Position numbers and translations under genes: made by a program. Below are positions 43,147-52,008 of a stretch of DNA of 64,000 nt, one piece after another. The notes under the pieces are model-generated. The model did not search any database. It was given only the letters and a program-made list of their open reading frames with translations, and was not told the origin of the DNA. Numbering within the stretch: position 1 is the first letter of the stretch; each line of letters starts with the position of its first letter. This DNA comes from Neptuniibacter sp. CAU 1671 (lineage in GTDB: Bacteria > Pseudomonadota > Gammaproteobacteria > Pseudomonadales > Balneatricaceae): assembly GCF_029222905.1 (NCBI RefSeq), contig NZ_JARHUE010000002.1, positions 186,001-250,000 on the forward strand, read 5' to 3'.

Positions 43147-44109
43147 GTGATTCTTGTAACGGGTGCTACTGGATTTGTTGGAATCCACCTGTGTCTTGAT
43201 TTGGTTGCAAGAGGTTTTAGGGTGCGTGCGACCGGCCGTTCTGCCTGTCCTGCAGTTTTTGTCCAGCATGCAGCAATTGAATATGTTTGCTTTGATGCGG
43301 TCCGTTCCGATTGTATAGGACGTCTTTTGAGTGGTGTGGAGTGCGTGCTGCATTGCGCGGCGCGTACCCATGTGATGAAAACAGCCGGACTTGAAACTCA
43401 GAGTATTTATAACCCTGTCAATGTTGATTTTACTGTGGCGCTTGCCTCTCAGGCAGCCGCTTGTGGTGTAAAACGGTTTGTTTTTTTAAGCACTATCAAG
43501 GTCAATGGTGAGTCTTCTGAACCGGGTCAGCCTTTTCGGGCGGTAGATACACCGCATCCGTCTGACCCTTATGCGGTTTCAAAGCTGGCGGCGGAACAGG
43601 GGTTGTTCAAGCTGGCGCATGAAACCTCATTGGAAGTCGTTATGATTCGAGCCCCGATTGTGTACGGGCCTGGCGTCAAGGGTAATTTTCGCAGTCTGAT
43701 TAAACTGGTTAAAATGGGCTGGCCGCTGCCGCTGGGACAGGTGAGGAATCTGCGTTCACTGATTGGTTTGTCAAACCTGACTGATCTGATGATCTGTTGT
43801 ATGACGGCACCGGCGGCTAAAAACAGCGTTATTATGGCAAGTGATGGCAGAGATATTTCTACCTCGGAACTTTTACTCTTATTGGCTGCAGCTTGTCAGG
43901 TTAAACTGCGGTTATTTCATGTGCCGGCATGTATTTTGTTTGCGTGTGCACGGTTGCTGGGTAAAGCAACCGTGGCTGACAGGTTATTGGGTTCGCTACA
44001 GATTGATCTTGAAGAAACTCAGCAGCGTTTAGGCTGGCATCCTCCGTATTCAGTTGAAACGCAGATATTGCAGTGTATCCAGTCAGACTGGGCTGACATC
44101 AAGGAATAG
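43147..44109 (+). CDS. NAD-dependent epimerase/dehydratase, probable UDP-4-keto-6-deoxy-GlcNAc 4-reductase
   Basis: The extended SDR motifs are clear: VTGATGFVGIHLC at the GTG start, LHCAARTHVM, FLSTIKVNGE and the catalytic YAVSK pair in DPYAVSKLAAEQ. Closely similar enzymes in other O-antigen loci sit directly before a sugar-phosphate transferase and a WbpM-type dehydratase and act as the C4 reductase forming UDP-QuiNAc or UDP-FucNAc. The same three-gene order occurs here. 320 residues, full length. The exact product (Qui or Fuc configuration) cannot be told from sequence. Confidence 0.82.
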   Translation: MILVTGATGFVGIHLCLDLVARGFRVRATGRSACPAVFVQHAAIEYVCFDAVRSDCIGRLLSGVECVLHCAARTHVMKTAGLETQSIYNPVNVDFTVALASQAAACGVKRFVFLSTIKVNGESSEPGQPFRAVDTPHPSDPYAVSKLAAEQGLFKLAHETSLEVVMIRAPIVYGPGVKGNFRSLIKLVKMGWPLPLGQVRNLRSLIGLSNLTDLMICCMTAPAAKNSVIMASDGRDISTSELLLLLAAACQVKLRLFHVPACILFACARLLGKATVADRLLGSLQIDLEETQQRLGWHPPYSVETQILQCIQSDWADIKE

Positions 44110-44114
44110 ATAGA

Positions 44115-44666
44115 ATGTTAAGGCTGTTTGATATTGTATTTTCGCTGCTGGGTTTGTTGTTGCTATTACCGGTTATGTTGATGATAGTGCTGTTCGGCTT
44201 GTTTGATACGGGATCCCCTGTGTTTGCTCAGCAGCGAGTTGGCAGATATAAAAAGCCCTTTACGTTAATTAAGTTCAGAACGATGTCTCGTGACACTGTA
44301 TCGGTTGCGAGCCATCTTGCTTCGCCTGCTGCTATAACGCCTTTGGGGCGTTTTTTACGCAGATATAAGTTGGATGAATTGCCGCAGTTATGGAACGTGT
44401 TGCGTGGTGACATGAGTCTGGTGGGACCGCGTCCCGGACTTGCCAACCAAACCGAAGTGACTGCTGCCCGAGATCGATACAATCTTTACGTGGTGCGTCC
44501 AGGTATAACTGGACTGGCGCAGATTAATGGAATTGATATGTCGACACCTGAGTTGCTTGCTGAGGTGGATGCGCAGATGGTAAATGAAATGGCCCCTGCA
44601 CTTTATTTTAAGTTAATTTTTGCAACCCTTTCCGGCAAAGGAAGCGGTGATGCAGTGGGGCGTTAA
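44115..44666 (+). CDS. Initiating sugar-phosphate transferase (PglC/WbaP C-domain type)
   Basis: The protein transfers a sugar phosphate to undecaprenyl phosphate to begin a repeat unit. It has one N-terminal membrane helix (RLFDIVFSLLGLLLLLPVML), then QQRVGRYKKPFTLIKFRTM, LDELPQLWNVLRGDMSLVGP and RPGITGLAQIN, the complete signature of the family. At 183 residues it is the short, monotopic PglC-like form. It lies between the probable C4 reductase and the WbpM-like dehydratase, so a UDP-6-deoxy-N-acetylhexosamine is the expected donor. A second initiator, WecA-like, is at 58364. Confidence 0.9.
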   Translation: MLRLFDIVFSLLGLLLLLPVMLMIVLFGLFDTGSPVFAQQRVGRYKKPFTLIKFRTMSRDTVSVASHLASPAAITPLGRFLRRYKLDELPQLWNVLRGDMSLVGPRPGLANQTEVTAARDRYNLYVVRPGITGLAQINGIDMSTPELLAEVDAQMVNEMAPALYFKLIFATLSGKGSGDAVGR

Positions 44667-44678
44667 TAGGCTGGATGA

Positions 44679-46634
44679 ATGACAGATAAAAAAGGCTTCA
44701 TCAATAATTTTGTTGTCAGCACATCCAGACCTGCAAAGAAAGCGCTGATGGTATTGGGTGACTTGTTTATGTTGCCTCTTGCGATTTGGTCTTCTTATGC
44801 ACTGAGACTTTCGGACTGGTGGCCAGATGAATACCTTTATCCGGCAGTGCTGATTTTTCTGATTACCCCGCTAGTTGGTGTTGCTGCGTTCGCATATTTT
44901 GGTCTATACCGAGCTGTTGTCAGATTCATGACGCTGCAAGCTGTTTATCAAGTGATCAAGGGCGTTGCATTGGCATCAGTATCAATGTACGCCGTTGTCC
45001 TTATATTTGATCTGCCTATTTTCCCCCGTTCTGTCCCTATCATTTTTGCGATGGTGGCACTGGTATATGTGGGTGGTTCCAGGCTGCTGGTGCGTAACTA
45101 TTATTATTGGCTTATCACTCAATACATAAAATCAGAACCTGTGCTTGTCTATGGTGCTGGATCAACAGGTGTTCAGTTGATTAGTGCTTTGAAAGGAAGT
45201 GGCTCATACTCTCCGGTAGGTTTTATTGACGATAATCCCCGTTTGCAGGGCAATACGGTTGCTGGTTTTGAGGTCTTTGATGCGGCGGGTCTGGAGTCGC
45301 TCATTGAACAAAATCGAGTTCAACATATTTTACTGGCCATACCCCGAGCGTCCAAAGAACGGAAACGTCAGATTCTGGATTATCTGGGCCGTTTTCCGGT
45401 TAAGGTAAAAACGGTACCGTCTCTACCTGAGCTTGTTTCGGGGAAGTCTTTAAGTGCTCTACGGGATGTCCAGATTGAAGATCTTCTGGGGCGTGATCCC
45501 GTGCCCCCCATTCAGTCGTTGATTGAGAAGAGTGTTAGTCAGAAAAATGTTCTTATTACCGGTGCTGGTGGGTCGATTGGTTCTGAAATTGCCCGGCAGG
45601 TGGCTCGATACGGAGCGAGCCATATTATATTGCTTGATAGCAATGAATATGCCCTCTACAGCATTGACCAGGATATTCAGAAGCTCCTTGCAGGCAAAAC
45701 TGATAATGTCGCAGTGTCATCACTGCTTGGGTCGGTTGTAGATCCAGTATTTATGCAAAGGGTAATGCAGCGTTTCAACATTGACACGGTATACCATGCA
45801 GCAGCCTACAAACACGTCCCTATGGTTGAGCATAATATAGTCAATGGAGTGAGAAACAATGTGCTGGGCACTCAGGTAGTTGTATCTGCTGCAGTCAGTA
45901 CTGGTGTGAATCGGTTTATTTTGGTGTCAACCGATAAGGCGGTTCGCCCGACCAATGTGATGGGGGCGACAAAACGTATGGCAGAGATGATTGTGCAGGA
46001 TGCCGCCAGATGTCAGCAGTCGATGATCTGCTCTATGGTTCGGTTTGGTAACGTGCTCGGATCATCCGGTTCTGTGGTGCCTCTGTTCAAACGACAAATT
46101 GAAGCGTTGGGACCGGTAACGGTCACCCATCCTGAAATTACGCGGTATTTTATGACGATATCGGAGGCTGCTTCGTTGGTGATTCAGGCAGGCTCCATGG
46201 CGGAGGGTGGCGAAGTATTTCTGTTGGACATGGGTGACGCTGTGAAGATTGTCGATCTGGCGGAGAGAATGATTCAGTTGTCTGGGCATTCAGTTAAAAC
46301 TTCCGGTAGCTCTGAGGGAGAAATCGAGCTGCTATTTACTGGTTTGCGCCCAGGTGAAAAGTTGTATGAAGAACTGCTGATCGGTGAGGCAGAAGAACCT
46401 ACCGAGCACCCGAAAATCCTTAAGGCGAATGAGTCGTTAATGGAGCACGATCATCTTATAGGGGTGTTAGAGGAAATAAACATGGCGGTAGACGCTTTTG
46501 ATGGAGCAAAAGCCAAACAAATACTTATGGATGCTGTGAAAGAATATGTTGCAACCGATACCCATGTGGATTGGCTCGATAAACACGACCAGCCAGCAGT
46601 GGCGGCTGGACACCCCATATGCCACACAAAGTAA
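44679..46634 (+). CDS. wbpM: WbpM-like UDP-GlcNAc 4,6-dehydratase
   Basis: The N-terminal 170 residues hold four membrane segments and a CoA-binding-like domain (PVLVYGAGSTGVQLISAL). The C-terminal catalytic domain has TGAGGSIGSEIARQVARYG, YHAAAYKHVPMVE, STDKAVRPTNVMGATKRMAE and GEKLYEELL. The catalytic position is Met rather than Tyr (VMGATK), as in WbpM. It forms UDP-4-keto-6-deoxy-GlcNAc from UDP-GlcNAc. 651 residues. A strong terminator follows 79 bases later, so it probably ends the first transcription unit. Confidence 0.92.
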   Translation: MTDKKGFINNFVVSTSRPAKKALMVLGDLFMLPLAIWSSYALRLSDWWPDEYLYPAVLIFLITPLVGVAAFAYFGLYRAVVRFMTLQAVYQVIKGVALASVSMYAVVLIFDLPIFPRSVPIIFAMVALVYVGGSRLLVRNYYYWLITQYIKSEPVLVYGAGSTGVQLISALKGSGSYSPVGFIDDNPRLQGNTVAGFEVFDAAGLESLIEQNRVQHILLAIPRASKERKRQILDYLGRFPVKVKTVPSLPELVSGKSLSALRDVQIEDLLGRDPVPPIQSLIEKSVSQKNVLITGAGGSIGSEIARQVARYGASHIILLDSNEYALYSIDQDIQKLLAGKTDNVAVSSLLGSVVDPVFMQRVMQRFNIDTVYHAAAYKHVPMVEHNIVNGVRNNVLGTQVVVSAAVSTGVNRFILVSTDKAVRPTNVMGATKRMAEMIVQDAARCQQSMICSMVRFGNVLGSSGSVVPLFKRQIEALGPVTVTHPEITRYFMTISEAASLVIQAGSMAEGGEVFLLDMGDAVKIVDLAERMIQLSGHSVKTSGSSEGEIELLFTGLRPGEKLYEELLIGEAEEPTEHPKILKANESLMEHDHLIGVLEEINMAVDAFDGAKAKQILMDAVKEYVATDTHVDWLDKHDQPAVAAGHPICHTK

Positions 46635-46712
46635 TAGCCATAGGTCCTTGCGGCGGTTTTGATCAATTTACCTTGTTTTATGGGTGGGGGTTTTTAACAA
46701 TTTAAAGCGGAA

Positions 46713-46749
46713 GCAATCCATATCAATAGAGTGGATTGCGTGTTTTTTT
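46713..46749 (+). terminator. Rho-independent terminator after wbpM
   Basis: A perfect 8-base stem, GCAATCCA at 46713-46720 and TGGATTGC at 46732-46739, encloses an 11-base loop and is followed by a run of seven T (46743-46749). It lies between the wbpM-like gene and the second flippase gene, so it separates the polysaccharide locus into two transcription units. Confidence 0.88.
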
Positions 46750-46791
46750 AAAACAACGCACATGTCATGAAGTTTAGGTTTTAAGGTATCT

Positions 46792-48099
46792 GTGGTTAGA
46801 AAATTACTTGCGATGGCCTTTGTGGCTGGGGTGAGGGGCGGCGGCTTACTCTTTACCTTCTTCTTGTCCGTTGTGTTGGCGCGTTATGCCGGGGCTGAAG
46901 CATTTGGAGAATATAGTACGCTGTTCTCCATTATGATGCTTTTGAGTATCCCGTTGCTGAGTGGCTTATCAACATACATTGTGCGTGAAACCGCACAGCA
47001 TCAGGAACAGGACGAATTTCTTGGCCGTATGATGAATAAGCTTATACGGCTGAGTGGTTATTATTCCCTGGTGGTTTTTATTGTTTGTGGCGTGTTCTTG
47101 CTGGGTTCATGGTTTCAGTCGGGTGACTGGCTGTATATCCATTTGGCTGTGTTCTTGCTGACGCTGTTTCCGAGTGCTCTTATTCAGAATATCAGCGCGT
47201 ATTGGAGGGGTTTGGGTAAAAGAAAAACGGGTGTTTTTTTTGAATTCTTACTCAAACCATTTATGGTCTTTTCAGCGATTAGCTTCATTCTGGTTTGTTT
47301 AGACCAGCCTCCCGAGTTGTGGGTTTACCTGGCATATCTGGTAGCAGTCACTCTAGTGGCAATGGTTTGCAAGTGGTATGCCGGTTTTAGACGCACAGTT
47401 TACAATTCACCCATTCAAACATCGGACTGGAAGCTGTTTTATATAGAAGGCGGGTTGGCCTATCTTACGCTTGCCGGTGCTATGCAAATTCTATTGTCCA
47501 ATCTGGATATTCTCTTGGTTGCGTTTTATATGACACCTGAGGACGTTGCGGTTTACAGAGTAGCGTTGCAATTTGGCGTTGTAGCCGGTTTTGGATTAAC
47601 TGTTGTTAATATTATATTGCAGCCCATCTTGGCGGGTTATTATGCCTCGGGCAATATGCAGGCATTTCAGCATGCATTAAATTCGTATTCATTACCTAAT
47701 CAATTTGCGACAACTTTTTTTTGCGGCGTGCTTTATATTTTTAGAGAGCAGCTTGTCGTGTTTATTTTTGGCGAAGCATATGCCGGTGCTGCAGATCTGG
47801 TCATATATATATTACTTGGACAGCTTATCAATGTATTGTCCGGATCGGCGGGGGTTATTTTAAATATGACTAAAAACCATCGCGATGTGGTGATTGGTCT
47901 AACTTTATCAATAGCGATATTGCTGATTACATCGGTTTTTTTGATACCCTTCAAGGGGTTGGCGGGGGCAGGTATCGCATACTTGGCAGCCTACCTGTGC
48001 TGGAATGTACATTTGAGACATACAGTCAAAAAGAAATTGAATGTGGAAAGCGCTGCATTTTTGGTGTGTCTGGGTAATGCTGTAAGGAGAAAAGCTTGA
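46792..48099 (+). CDS. Oligosaccharide flippase Wzx (second of two)
   Basis: The protein has 435 residues and about 12 membrane segments. The start region VVLARYAGAEAFGEYSTLFS is typical of the polysaccharide flippase superfamily. It is not close to the first flippase in the visible sequence. The GTG start has AAGG at good spacing. It lies just downstream of the terminator and so leads the second gene group; its stop overlaps the next gene by four bases (TTGA). It may serve a second glycan or a cluster acquired separately. Confidence 0.86.
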   Translation: MVRKLLAMAFVAGVRGGGLLFTFFLSVVLARYAGAEAFGEYSTLFSIMMLLSIPLLSGLSTYIVRETAQHQEQDEFLGRMMNKLIRLSGYYSLVVFIVCGVFLLGSWFQSGDWLYIHLAVFLLTLFPSALIQNISAYWRGLGKRKTGVFFEFLLKPFMVFSAISFILVCLDQPPELWVYLAYLVAVTLVAMVCKWYAGFRRTVYNSPIQTSDWKLFYIEGGLAYLTLAGAMQILLSNLDILLVAFYMTPEDVAVYRVALQFGVVAGFGLTVVNIILQPILAGYYASGNMQAFQHALNSYSLPNQFATTFFCGVLYIFREQLVVFIFGEAYAGAADLVIYILLGQLINVLSGSAGVILNMTKNHRDVVIGLTLSIAILLITSVFLIPFKGLAGAGIAYLAAYLCWNVHLRHTVKKKLNVESAAFLVCLGNAVRRKA

Positions 48100-49586
48100 A
48101 ATTACTGATGATAGGGATGGATGGGGCGCATATCGAAGCCTTTAAGCGCGGATGGACTCCGGTCATTCAGTCCATGATAGAAACTCAGCATCAATATAAA
48201 ATCAAAAATGATCTGCTCAGTCGTGGCTGGCTGGAAATTGCCACAGGACAACATGCGGCAATCACTTCGGCTATGTATGATAAGCCCTCCTGTCGAGGTA
48301 CTTTGGACTGGAGTCTTGAGTTTAAATTCAGTGATAGTGGCGTGAACTCTGGCAAGGTTGTGCCCTTGTGGCATGCAGTAAATAAACTGGGCTATAAGGT
48401 GGGGGTGATGAACTTGCCAACCACTTTTCCCGCGCCGGAGGTCAGTGGTTTTTTTGTTTCAGGTGGCGGTGGTGGTGCTCCGGTCACTGAATCGGCTACT
48501 CCAGAGTTGTGTTACCCGCAGGAGATTGTCTCCTTGTTGTCTGAACACGGCTATATTGTGGATCAGCGCCTATATCAACTGGTTGTGGATAAGAATAAAA
48601 AAAATGCTCTGGATATTTTCACGCAACTACAGAGGAAAAATCACTTACGTACCCAGGCATTTCTTGAGCTGGATAAACGCTTTGAGGTCGATTTCGGCTT
48701 TATTGTTTATAAAACCGCAGCTGTGTTTGCAGAAACCTTTTTGCATACGGAACAGGTGCGGATACAGAATCCTGAAAATACAAAAGATCAGGCGACATTA
48801 TCCGCCCTTGAGGCGTATTACCGAGCCTTTGATAAAGAAATACTTGCTCTGAAGCAGGCGTATCCAGATGCAGATTTTATGTTTGTATCTGATCATGGTA
48901 CCGAAATACGCAAGTCTACTTTCAACCCTAATGTGCTGCTGGAGGAGGCTGGTTTATTTTTTAAAAGCAAGAAAAATAGTGTGCTTAAAAAATCGGTAGC
49001 ATTGCTGAAGCGGGTGGTACCTTTCTGGCTTAAAGCGTTTTTGAAAAAGAATGTGAGTAAAAGCGCACAAAGTGTCGGTGGTTTTGGCTTTGACGTCGGG
49101 CGTACAAAAGTATTTTGCAAAAGTTTTGGTGACTGGCGGCATGGTCTTTACGTGAATGATATGGATCGTTTCGGCGGCCCGGTTAAAGCAGAAGAAAAAC
49201 AGGCCTTAGTGTGTGATGTTCTTGAGTTGCTGAAAGCGAATGATATTTTGCGACAGCATAATATCAGTGCTCGGGCTGCGACTGAAAGATTTTCTCAACC
49301 GGGAACATGGTTTCCTGATATTGTATTTGATCTCCCTGATGGGTGTCTGACAAACGATCAGGCTGACAGGCTGCTGCAGGAATTTAGACCGACAAAATCT
49401 AATACTGCTTTGCAGTTAATCATGCGAGGCGATATCCTTAGTATTAAGTCACATTGGCCTTTGTTTGTAACCAGTATTGAACCGCACAGAGCGACACCAT
49501 CTGAATCTGATTTAACGGCAGTATATGAACTGGTGGTTAAATATTTTGACACACTGGATCAGGAGTCTGCTCATAATGAAGCCTAA
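48096..49586 (+). CDS. AlkP-superfamily (COG3379-like) phosphohydrolase of unknown role
   Basis: The start LMIGMDGAHIEAF supplies the metal-binding Asp, and FMFVSDHGTEIR supplies a second Asp-His pair of the alkaline phosphatase superfamily. The usual Thr-Pro nucleophile block before the TGxxP-like loop is replaced by SRGWLEIATGQH, so Ser may be the nucleophile. The C-terminal part (YVNDMDRFGG onward) also fits AlkP-like phosphohydrolases. No signal peptide is present, so it is cytoplasmic. 496 residues, TTG start with AAGGAGA. A role in modifying the glycan or its precursor is possible but unproven. Confidence 0.75.
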   Translation: MKLLMIGMDGAHIEAFKRGWTPVIQSMIETQHQYKIKNDLLSRGWLEIATGQHAAITSAMYDKPSCRGTLDWSLEFKFSDSGVNSGKVVPLWHAVNKLGYKVGVMNLPTTFPAPEVSGFFVSGGGGGAPVTESATPELCYPQEIVSLLSEHGYIVDQRLYQLVVDKNKKNALDIFTQLQRKNHLRTQAFLELDKRFEVDFGFIVYKTAAVFAETFLHTEQVRIQNPENTKDQATLSALEAYYRAFDKEILALKQAYPDADFMFVSDHGTEIRKSTFNPNVLLEEAGLFFKSKKNSVLKKSVALLKRVVPFWLKAFLKKNVSKSAQSVGGFGFDVGRTKVFCKSFGDWRHGLYVNDMDRFGGPVKAEEKQALVCDVLELLKANDILRQHNISARAATERFSQPGTWFPDIVFDLPDGCLTNDQADRLLQEFRPTKSNTALQLIMRGDILSIKSHWPLFVTSIEPHRATPSESDLTAVYELVVKYFDTLDQESAHNEA

Positions 49587-50751
49587 AGTTGCAGTACTGA
49601 CACTGCATTGGTCGAATAATTATGGGGCTGTCTATCAGGCTTACGCGTTGCAAAAATTCTTATCTTTGCATGGATATGAACCCTGTATATTGGATTACAG
49701 GATGGAAGCCGTTTGTCTCAGCCGTATTCTGAGGCATCCGATTCTATCGGTCCAAAAGATTCTGCAGAAAAACTTGCTGAATATAGATTTTCTTGTAAAA
49801 CGCTTGAAGTTGCGAAAAAGCAGTTCATGTCATACGAGTAATCACGCCATATTCAATAACTTCAGGGATAAGTATCTGCGGGTTAGTCAGCATGAATACC
49901 TGTATGCGGACTTGCGAAGTTCTGTTGAAGAATTTGATGCATTCATTGTTGGCAGTGACCAGGTATGGGCTGCCGACTTTGTGTTTACTTCGGATGCCTA
50001 TCTGCTTGGTTTTGTTGATCGGGATCGTTATTCAGGAAAGCTGATTTCTTATGCGCCGAGCTTTGGGAAATCTAAGTTAGAGCCATATCTCCATAAGAAA
50101 TTCAGTGGCTGTGTTAGCCAGTTTGATGCCATTTCCTGTCGTGAGAGTAATGGATGTGAAATCGTTCACACTTTGGTGGGGCGTTCCGCTGTCAAAGTTG
50201 TTGACCCTACATTATTGATATCGAACTACAGCGAAATTTCATCTTATGAAGTAGTGCCAAGAAATAATTATTTGTTAGTGTATTTTCTGAGCCAGGATAA
50301 GACACTTGCTGAGTGGTTTTTTTCCGTTGTAGAACATCTGTCCCGTGAAAAGGGGCTTGAAGTAGTTGTCGTTGCTCCTGAAGGAGTTGATGATAGGTGG
50401 ATGCCTAATTTGATATGTCCTTCGCCTGAAGAGTTGCTTGGACTGATTGAAAAATGCAGTTTTATGATTACAAACTCTTTTCATGGAACTGTTTTTTCTC
50501 TAATAAAACAAGTTCAGTTCTTGACGTTGGCGCGTGACTGTTTTTCGGATAAACAAAATATCAGACTCATTGAGTTGTTGGATGCTGTTGGCTTATCACA
50601 TCGTTTTATGTTGGCGTTTTTAGATGAGAATATGGCGGATAAGGCGGCGAATGAAAATATAGACTTTGAAGATGTTTATATTCGTCTTCGAGAAGTTATT
50701 TCAGGCTCTCAACGTTTTTTACTCGATGCGTTGTCTAGTGCCTCAAATTAG
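49576..50751 (+). CDS. Polysaccharide pyruvyltransferase-family protein
   Basis: This 391-residue protein begins KPKVAVLTLHWSNNYGAVYQ and has FIVGSDQVWAADFV and TNSFHGTVFSLIKQ, the central motifs of the polysaccharide pyruvyltransferase (PF04230) family. Such enzymes add pyruvate ketals to glycans, though some members do other things. The ATG at 49576 is used because the upstream frame would lie inside the preceding gene; it overlaps that gene by 11 bases. It fits with the neighbouring acyltransferase as a glycan decoration step. Confidence 0.82.
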   Translation: MKPKVAVLTLHWSNNYGAVYQAYALQKFLSLHGYEPCILDYRMEAVCLSRILRHPILSVQKILQKNLLNIDFLVKRLKLRKSSSCHTSNHAIFNNFRDKYLRVSQHEYLYADLRSSVEEFDAFIVGSDQVWAADFVFTSDAYLLGFVDRDRYSGKLISYAPSFGKSKLEPYLHKKFSGCVSQFDAISCRESNGCEIVHTLVGRSAVKVVDPTLLISNYSEISSYEVVPRNNYLLVYFLSQDKTLAEWFFSVVEHLSREKGLEVVVVAPEGVDDRWMPNLICPSPEELLGLIEKCSFMITNSFHGTVFSLIKQVQFLTLARDCFSDKQNIRLIELLDAVGLSHRFMLAFLDENMADKAANENIDFEDVYIRLREVISGSQRFLLDALSSASN

Positions 50752-50766
50752 TATGGTGCTCATCGC

Positions 50767-52008
50767 GTGACGCTAAAATTCGAATCGCCAGAAAGTCGCT
50801 TCTTCTGTGCCCCTTATGATCACTTTCTGCTGGCATATGTTTTTATTTTTTTGCCTTTTGCAGATATGGTCACGGGTTGGCTTGTGCTTTCGTCATCTTT
50901 GACAGAGGGTGGATTTGGATCGCCATCTCAGATTTTTCGCGCGATTCTTCTGCCGTTATTGTTTTTTAGGCTCGCGGTTGGTGTTCGGCCTGTTTGGGCA
51001 ATTTTGCCAATATTCCTTTTGTTTATTGAAACAGTTCACGTTTTCTTTCATCAAAGTTTATTGGCTTATTCCTATGGGATTATTTTTTTCTCGAGAATTA
51101 TATATCTTTGCATGCTATATGCTTTCTTAGTGGAGCTTTATAAGTCGAGAATGGCAGGTATTATATTTAAATATATGGCATGCAGCGTCATTTTGATCGC
51201 TTTAAGTCTGGTTTTTGCATTTATTACAGATACTGGATTTAGTACTTATGGCTGGGGGTTTGGAACTAAGGGATATTTTGCATCAGGAAATGGGCTTGGT
51301 TTGAATTTAGGGGTTTCAACTCTGCTGTTATTGTATATTTTTCATGCAGGTCTTAATAATGGTTTATATGTGCGTGTTGGAATTTTTTTTGGTTTGCTCG
51401 CTATATTTTTAATTGGCTCCAAAACTGCCTGGCTTTTGGGGGGGATTGTAATAATTTCGTATTTTTGTTTTAGATATTTTGGGTTTATGCTTTTTGTCCT
51501 GTTTCCTATTGTTTTTGGATTTTTGATTTTATTTGGTGGGAAGCTTAATCGTTTTTTTGATGTTATTGTGTCTCGTTATAACTCTTCGCCTGATTTCCTT
51601 ACATTTATTACCAGTGGTCGTAATGATTATTTTTATGATGCCTGGTTGGTTTATATGGGAAGCTCTCCGGGTTTTTTGAATTTTTTGTTTGGGAAGGGTT
51701 TTTATTGTTCCTTTCGAGTGTGTGATTCGGTTGTTTTTTTTGATACACTGGAAAGCGATTTGGCTGATATTTTCTTTATGTATGGCTTGATTGGTGTTTG
51801 TTTATATTTTTCTTTCTTTATTTATTTTGTTTTTTTGTTTTTTATGAGGAAGAAATATTTTTTATGTTTTGTGTGGCTTCTTGTTTTTGGTCATTCTGCA
51901 GTGGCTGGTCATGTTATGCAAAATGGGATGAATCTTACCTTGATGGCTGTATTTGTGGCACTAGCGTATTTTATTTTAACGAGTTTTAGTGATGAGACAA
52001 TAAAATGA
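50767..52008 (+). CDS. O-antigen polymerase/ligase-like protein (Wzy candidate)
   Basis: The protein has 413 residues and about 11 to 12 membrane segments with a larger periplasmic loop around residues 275-330 that contains TFITSGRNDYFYDAWLVY, a pattern common in Wzy/WaaL proteins. The sequence is very rich in Phe, and the gene is among the most T-rich in the window, typical of wzy. Wzy links repeat units on the lipid carrier. The GTG start follows the previous gene by 15 bases. WaaL cannot be excluded, but position in the cluster favours Wzy. Confidence 0.8.
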   Translation: MTLKFESPESRFFCAPYDHFLLAYVFIFLPFADMVTGWLVLSSSLTEGGFGSPSQIFRAILLPLLFFRLAVGVRPVWAILPIFLLFIETVHVFFHQSLLAYSYGIIFFSRIIYLCMLYAFLVELYKSRMAGIIFKYMACSVILIALSLVFAFITDTGFSTYGWGFGTKGYFASGNGLGLNLGVSTLLLLYIFHAGLNNGLYVRVGIFFGLLAIFLIGSKTAWLLGGIVIISYFCFRYFGFMLFVLFPIVFGFLILFGGKLNRFFDVIVSRYNSSPDFLTFITSGRNDYFYDAWLVYMGSSPGFLNFLFGKGFYCSFRVCDSVVFFDTLESDLADIFFMYGLIGVCLYFSFFIYFVFLFFMRKKYFLCFVWLLVFGHSAVAGHVMQNGMNLTLMAVFVALAYFILTSFSDETIK

